From Acidobacteriota bacterium (lineage in GTDB: Bacteria; Acidobacteriota; Polarisedimenticolia; Polarisedimenticolales; Polarisedimenticolaceae), in NCBI GenBank assembly GCA_011773795.1, contig WVWW01000302.1:29008-37037 (forward strand): a stretch of DNA of 8,030 nucleotides. Reading direction: 5' to 3'. The notes beneath the pieces are model-generated. The model was not told where the DNA came from. It searched no databases and saw only the letters and a program-made list of their open reading frames with translations. Made by a program: the position numbers and the translations under genes. Of this stretch, positions 4,223 through 8,030 are shown one piece after another; positions within the stretch are counted from its first letter, which is position 1; every line of letters starts with the position of its first letter.

Positions 4223-7200
4223 ATGAAACGTTGGACGCTCTTGGCCCGCCTTGTCTTCGCCGGCGTTTGCGCCGTCCTGGCCGTGGGGATCACTGCGGCG
4301 CAGTCGACCCCGGACGAGACCCGGGACGTCGAACGGCCCAGCCTCGAGCGGCGGCTGGGTGAGGAAGAGCAGATCCTGAAGCGGAACGAGTGGTTCTTCT
4401 CGTCGCGCACCGCGGGGACCTCGAACGCGGACGATCGAGCGCGCTTGCGTCGCGAGGCGGTCGCGCAGGCCAAGGCGGCGTTGCAGCAGCAGAGCGCGCT
4501 TCGTACCGAAGGAATGGCCGAGACGCTGAACCCCTGGGCGCCCAAGGGCCCCACGCCGTCAAACTTCGGCGGCTGGGCGTTTGGCACGGTCTCGGGCAGG
4601 GCCACGGCGCTTGCCGCGGACTGGGCCGGGGGCATCCTCTACTTCGGCTCCGCTGCGGGCGGCCTGTGGAGGTCGGACAACGACGGCCTGACTTGGACGC
4701 AGCTCTTCGAGGATGTCGGGACGATGGCGGTCGCGGCGATCGAGCTGGACCCCGCCGACCCCAACGTGATCTGGGTCGGCACCGGGGACAACGTCGTCAG
4801 CTGCGAGTCCTACTTCGGGCTCGGGTTGTACCGCAGCACCGACGGTGGAGTCACCTGGGAGGAACGCAACGGCAGCGGTTCGAACACGCTCGAGAACCTC
4901 GCCAGCTTTGCCAACGTGATCGTGGACCCGCGCAACTCGGACCACCTGGTCGTCGGCGGGCGCATCCGCCAGTGCAACGACGGCAGCGGGTTTCACGGCG
5001 GGATCTACAAGTCGACCGACGCCGGGCTGAACTGGACGGTGCAACTGGCTTCCAAGCAGGTTTACGAGATCCAGCAGGACCCGATCGTCCTGGACACGTT
5101 CTGGGCGGCCACCGACGACGGGATCTACAAGTCGACCGACAACGCGGTCAGCTGGACGCAGCAGACGGCCAACGGGATCCCGGGCAACAATTCGGGGCGC
5201 TGCGAGCTGGCCATCGCACCCAGCGCCTCCGCGACGGTGTACGCGTTGTTCGCCTCGGTTCCCAACGGGCAGCCGAGCCTGTGGCGCACGACCGACGGCG
5301 GAAACACCTGGGAGGAGCGGACCTCGGGCGGCGCAGCCTGTGACGGGCAGTGCTGGTACAACATGGTCCTGCGCGTGAAGATCGACGATCCGGACACGCT
5401 TTACCGCGGGACGATCCGCAGCTTCAAGTCGACCAACGGCGGCCAGACGTTCATCGACCTGACGGGAGGTTGGGGCTCCCAGCAGAAGGTGCACCAGGAC
5501 ACGCACGTGTTCCTGATGCACCCGACCGAGCCGGACACCTACTACACCGGCACCGACGGCGGTTTGTGGAAGAGCATCAACGGCGGCGGCAGCTTCACCA
5601 ACAAGAACGGCAACATGAACACCTTCCTGTTCTATGCGGTCGGTGTCGATGCGCAGAACCCGGAGCGAATCTGCGGCGGTGCGCAGGACAACAGCTCGGT
5701 CGCACGCACCAACAACAATCTGTGGTCGCTGCAGGCGGTCACCGGCGACGGGTTCACCTGCCACATCAACCCGCAGGATGCGAACTACTCCTACATCACC
5801 TCCTACCCGTCGGGGGGCTACCCCAATGTCTGGCGTTCGACGACCGGATTGTTCGGCAGCTACTTCGACATCAGCGACGGGGACAACGGCATCATCGCCA
5901 ACGACCGCAGCAATTGGGTCACGCCCTACCTGCTCGATCCGCTCAACCCGAACATCCTCTATCTCGGCACGCACCGCATCTACCGCTCCGACGACCACGG
6001 CTCGAACTGGACGCAGATGGGTCCGGACCTGACCGGAAATTCGGGGAGTCTCAAGAACATCGGCATCAACCGCAACTTCCCGGACCACGTCCTGACGGGC
6101 AGCGCGAGCGGCAAGGTCTGGCGTTCGACCGACGGCGCCTCGACGTGGACCGACATCACGGCCGGTCTGCCCGGTCGCTCGATCAACGACGTGGCATCCG
6201 ACCCCTTGAACCCGACCCGGGCCTTTGCCGTCGTCGGCGGGTTCAACACCGGACATGTCTGGGAGTGGAACGAGGGCGCCGGCTGGACCGATCGCAGTGC
6301 CGGTCTTCCCAACGTACCGCACAACACCGTGTTGATGATCTCCGACGCCGAGATCATCATCGGCAACGACATCGGCGTGTACCGCAGCTCGGACGGCGGG
6401 CTGTCCTGGGTGCCGTGGATGGACGGCTTACCGCTCGGCGCGGTCGTCACGGATCTCAAGTACAACATCTCGCAAGCCATCGTCACCGCCGGGACCTACG
6501 GCAACGGCGCCTGGCAAGCCTCGCTCGGGGCGGTCAGCCCGATCCTGCTGTTTGATTCCGCCAGTGCACCGATGGAGGTCAACGGCAACGGGGACGCCCA
6601 CATCGACCCGGGCGAGACCTGGGGCGTGAACGTCACGCTGCGCAACGGCGGAGGCGCGACCGCGGTGAATCCCCAGGGACGACTGACGACCGCGACGCCG
6701 GGGGTCACCTTGGTCGACAACGGCGCCGTCGACTTCGACGACATCTTCCCCGGCGAGACCGGCATCTCACCGTTGATGACCGAGTTCATCGTGGAGCCCG
6801 ACGCGACCTGCGGCGACCCGCTGACCTTCGACTTCGTCGAAATGAACGCGGCCAACGCGCCGGGTCCGTTCCAGGACATCAGCGACGCCGTGTCGGCCAC
6901 GATCGGCACCTACACGGCGCCGATCCCCACGACCCAAGTCGACGACGATTTCGACCCGTCCCCCGGTCTCGAATGGAGTCACGAGGACATCAAACCGGAC
7001 CTGTCCGGATGCAACGGGAATCCGCGCTTCACCGACGACTGGAAGGTCTACCTCTACGACCCGTCCCACGAGAACACCTACCACGCGGGGCGCGGCGTCG
7101 GCTCGTACTACTCGCAGAAGAATCACGCCTGGCTGTACTACGCCGGGAAGGATTCGGCGGGTGGCACCGGCATCACGATCCCGGCCGACGCGATCTCCGC

Positions 7201-7918
7201 CACGCTGACGTTCGAGCATCTCTACGACACCACGCTGGGTGAGGACGGCGGTCTCGTCGCGATCGACTTCATGCAGGACGGCGTCGACAATTACACCGTC
7301 ATCGAGCCGGTCGGCGGATACCCCGGAGGCCTCCTGGCCAGCGGCAACTGCAACGGGCTCGAGGGCATGCCGGCTTATCACGGAACTTCCGGCTGGACCA
7401 CAGCGACGTTCGACTTGCTGCCCTACAAGGGCAACACCGTGTACCTCGCGTTCGTTTTCGGTTCGGACCTGAACACGGGTGCGGGGACGGAAGACGGCTG
7501 GTTCATCGACGACGTGCTCTTCGTGACCGAGGAGGCCGGGCCGCTGGTCTGCTCCCCGACGGAGTGGCCCGGCTCGGTGCCGCAGGATGTCGTGTTCGAG
7601 CTCACCGCGCCGGGGATGATCGAGGCCACCTGGGGCGATGCCTGCAACGCCGGGCTCTTGCCGGGACAACAATACGCGATCCACGCCGGCGACCTGGATC
7701 TGCTGGCCTCGTCGGGGACGTACAGCCACAGCCCGGTCGACGGGCTTTGCATCAGATCGTCCCCCACGACCTTCGCCCACGGCTCGGGATCGGAGTACTA
7801 CCTGGTGACGCCCAACGACGGCTCGCGCGAGGGCGGCGCAGGGACCGACTCGCAGGGGAATCCGCGGCCGACGACGACGGACGCCTGCGGTGTGCAGCGC
7901 ATCGGGACCTGCAACTGA
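4223..7918 (+). CDS. Large secreted Asp-box (BNR/sortilin-like) beta-propeller protein with C-terminal beta modules
   Basis: Product of 1231 residues. Residues 1-26 form a Sec signal peptide (basic start, hydrophobic core, TAA|Q cleavage); Cys16 is not in a lipobox, so the protein is probably released. Residues about 28-110 are charged and helical, with an EWFFSSR motif. From about 115 a beta-propeller region carries ten Asp boxes (S-x-D-x-G-x-T-W type) starting at residues 151, 205, 264, 304, 356, 403, 451, 589, 635 and 722; GGAQDNSS (485-492) marks the conserved stretch without boxes. Residues about 774-893 resemble an Ig-like/CARDB-type domain with NGNGDAHIDPGETW. Residues about 905-1103 resemble a jelly-roll/MAM-like domain ending in GWFIDDV (1092-1098). 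The last 120 residues are a Cys-containing module with EYYLVTPNDG. Catalytic sialidase residues are not evident, so 'glycosyl hydrolase' would overstate the evidence; carbohydrate or protein binding is likelier. No sorting signal or transmembrane anchor is seen at the C-terminus. Confidence 0.93.
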   Translation: MKRWTLLARLVFAGVCAVLAVGITAAQSTPDETRDVERPSLERRLGEEEQILKRNEWFFSSRTAGTSNADDRARLRREAVAQAKAALQQQSALRTEGMAETLNPWAPKGPTPSNFGGWAFGTVSGRATALAADWAGGILYFGSAAGGLWRSDNDGLTWTQLFEDVGTMAVAAIELDPADPNVIWVGTGDNVVSCESYFGLGLYRSTDGGVTWEERNGSGSNTLENLASFANVIVDPRNSDHLVVGGRIRQCNDGSGFHGGIYKSTDAGLNWTVQLASKQVYEIQQDPIVLDTFWAATDDGIYKSTDNAVSWTQQTANGIPGNNSGRCELAIAPSASATVYALFASVPNGQPSLWRTTDGGNTWEERTSGGAACDGQCWYNMVLRVKIDDPDTLYRGTIRSFKSTNGGQTFIDLTGGWGSQQKVHQDTHVFLMHPTEPDTYYTGTDGGLWKSINGGGSFTNKNGNMNTFLFYAVGVDAQNPERICGGAQDNSSVARTNNNLWSLQAVTGDGFTCHINPQDANYSYITSYPSGGYPNVWRSTTGLFGSYFDISDGDNGIIANDRSNWVTPYLLDPLNPNILYLGTHRIYRSDDHGSNWTQMGPDLTGNSGSLKNIGINRNFPDHVLTGSASGKVWRSTDGASTWTDITAGLPGRSINDVASDPLNPTRAFAVVGGFNTGHVWEWNEGAGWTDRSAGLPNVPHNTVLMISDAEIIIGNDIGVYRSSDGGLSWVPWMDGLPLGAVVTDLKYNISQAIVTAGTYGNGAWQASLGAVSPILLFDSASAPMEVNGNGDAHIDPGETWGVNVTLRNGGGATAVNPQGRLTTATPGVTLVDNGAVDFDDIFPGETGISPLMTEFIVEPDATCGDPLTFDFVEMNAANAPGPFQDISDAVSATIGTYTAPIPTTQVDDDFDPSPGLEWSHEDIKPDLSGCNGNPRFTDDWKVYLYDPSHENTYHAGRGVGSYYSQKNHAWLYYAGKDSAGGTGITIPADAISATLTFEHLYDTTLGEDGGLVAIDFMQDGVDNYTVIEPVGGYPGGLLASGNCNGLEGMPAYHGTSGWTTATFDLLPYKGNTVYLAFVFGSDLNTGAGTEDGWFIDDVLFVTEEAGPLVCSPTEWPGSVPQDVVFELTAPGMIEATWGDACNAGLLPGQQYAIHAGDLDLLASSGTYSHSPVDGLCIRSSPTTFAHGSGSEYYLVTPNDGSREGGAGTDSQGNPRPTTTDACGVQRIGTCN
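4673..6409 (+). repeat. Array of ten Asp-box (BNR) repeats within the secreted protein
   Basis: Boxes in order are SDNDGLTW (residue 151), STDGGVTW (205), STDAGLNW (264), STDNAVSW (304), TTDGGNTW (356), STNGGQTF (403), SINGGGSF (451), SDDHGSNW (589), STDGASTW (635) and SSDGGLSW (722). Each follows a strand of the type GxYRS or GIYKS, as in propeller blades. Spacing is 40-60 residues, except for the 138-residue gap between 451 and 589, which holds a degenerate copy (WRSTTGLFGSYF), and an 87-residue gap before 722, which holds another (WNEGAGWTD). Twelve blade-like units would fit two propellers of the sortilin/BNR kind, but the blade count is inference. Confidence 0.85.
4999..5140 (+). repeat. 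Exact 22-nt direct repeat, copies 120 bp apart, in adjacent propeller blades
   Basis: The same 22 bases occur at 4999-5020 and 5119-5140, covering codons for GIYKSTD in the third and fourth Asp boxes. The offset of exactly 120 bp equals 40 codons, one short blade. Flanking bases have diverged. It indicates a blade duplication or gene conversion in this part of the array. Confidence 0.7.
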
Positions 7919-7951
7919 CCCCAACGTGGTGCGAAGAATGTGCCTGAGTTG

Positions 7952-7988
7952 TGTCCGGGTGCGAGCGGGGATTGTCCACGGGCGGACA
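7952..7988 (+). repeat. Competing inverted repeats downstream of the Asp-box protein gene
   Basis: TGTCCG (7952-7957) is the inverted copy of CGGACA (7983-7988), and TGTCC (7973-7977) can pair with GGACA (7984-7988) instead through a 6-nt loop. The two stems are mutually exclusive. No T run follows directly (the next AT-rich stretch begins at 8005), so this is not a good intrinsic terminator for the gene ending at 7918. Confidence 0.35.
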
Positions 7989-8010
7989 GAGTGTTCAAAG
8001 GTCCTTTAAT
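7983..8010 (+). promoter_or_regulatory. Candidate sigma70-type promoter for a gene beyond the right edge
   Basis: CGGACA (7983-7988, 4/6 match to TTGACA) is followed after 16 nt by TTTAAT (8005-8010, 5/6 match to TATAAT). The patch is markedly AT-rich compared with its surroundings. AAAGGTCCTTT (7997-8007) is a palindrome overlapping the -10 box and could be a protein-binding site. No coding region is visible from 7919 to the end of the window. Confidence 0.35.
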
Positions 8011-8030
8011 TTTCAGCTCCGACGTCGGCA

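Noticed and set aside
4262..4273. Possible lipoprotein signal at Cys16 of the propeller protein
   Set aside because: The three residues before Cys16 are A-G-V, which do not fit a lipobox, and the hydrophobic core continues past it to a normal signal-peptidase I site near residue 26.
4559..6322. 587-codon open frame on the minus strand opposite the propeller gene
   Set aside because: The plus frame has a signal peptide, ribosome binding site and clear Asp boxes. The antisense reading is Arg/Val/Asp-rich without recognisable motifs, a common shadow in GC-rich DNA.
4390..6555. Nearly continuous second plus-strand frame broken by one stop at 5341-5343
   Set aside because: It lies inside the propeller gene in a different frame; its Arg/Gln/His-rich product has no motifs. 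The openness reflects codon bias and Asp-box repetition.
4223..7918. Annotation of the propeller protein as an active sialidase
   Set aside because: Asp boxes alone are structural; the arginine triad and FRIP-type motif of sialidases were not seen.
6767..7924. 385-codon open frame on the minus strand
   Set aside because: Antisense shadow of the C-terminal modules of the secreted protein; no domain or start signals seen.
7973..7988. TGTCC/GGACA hairpin as the terminator of the propeller gene
   Set aside because: Only a 5-bp stem, and no T run directly after it.

Overview
The window is GC-rich bacterial DNA, tightly packed with protein-coding genes. I see no RNA genes, insertion sequences, CRISPR arrays or phage genes. 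The best hint about the host is the large secreted Asp-box protein on the right: its N-terminal 'EWFF..R' segment, BNR propeller and Cys-containing C-terminal module resemble secreted proteins I associate with Acidobacteriota (Thermoanaerobaculia/Polarisedimenticolia-like) and neighbouring GC-rich environmental phyla. That placement is inference from memory, not a search result.

Left half (1-3420, minus strand): five genes in one direction. In transcription order they are a CCoAOMT-type O-methyltransferase (3420-2788), a stand-alone RibD C-terminal-type reductase (2782-2102), endonuclease III nth (2096-1410), a rhodanese-methyltransferase fusion (1326-451), and the start of a stand-alone LON substrate-binding-domain protein (449 to beyond the left edge). 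Gaps are 5, 5, 83 and 1 nt, so this looks like one operon, possibly with an internal promoter in the 83-nt gap. The members belong to unrelated pathways (base excision repair, riboflavin-type reduction, methylation, sulfur-carrier chemistry, protein quality control), so it reads as a housekeeping cluster rather than one obvious system.

Middle (3421-4222): a 70-bp divergent intergenic region, then an HD-superfamily hydrolase (3491-4093, plus) with a strong ribosome binding site. It is closed by a clear intrinsic terminator (4107-4140). A 129-bp gap follows, holding that terminator, an AT-rich promoter-like patch and a perfect 6-bp inverted repeat.

Right half (4223-7918, plus): one 1231-residue exported protein. 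It has a signal peptide, a long N-terminal region, ten recognisable Asp boxes forming beta-propeller blades, an Ig-like segment, a jelly-roll/MAM-like segment ending in a 'GWFIDDV' motif, and a Cys-containing C-terminal module. The last 112 bases carry inverted repeats and a possible promoter for a gene beyond the right edge.

I found no convincing undescribed defence or mobile system. The items most worth a second look are the rhodanese-methyltransferase fusion and the modular secreted propeller protein.
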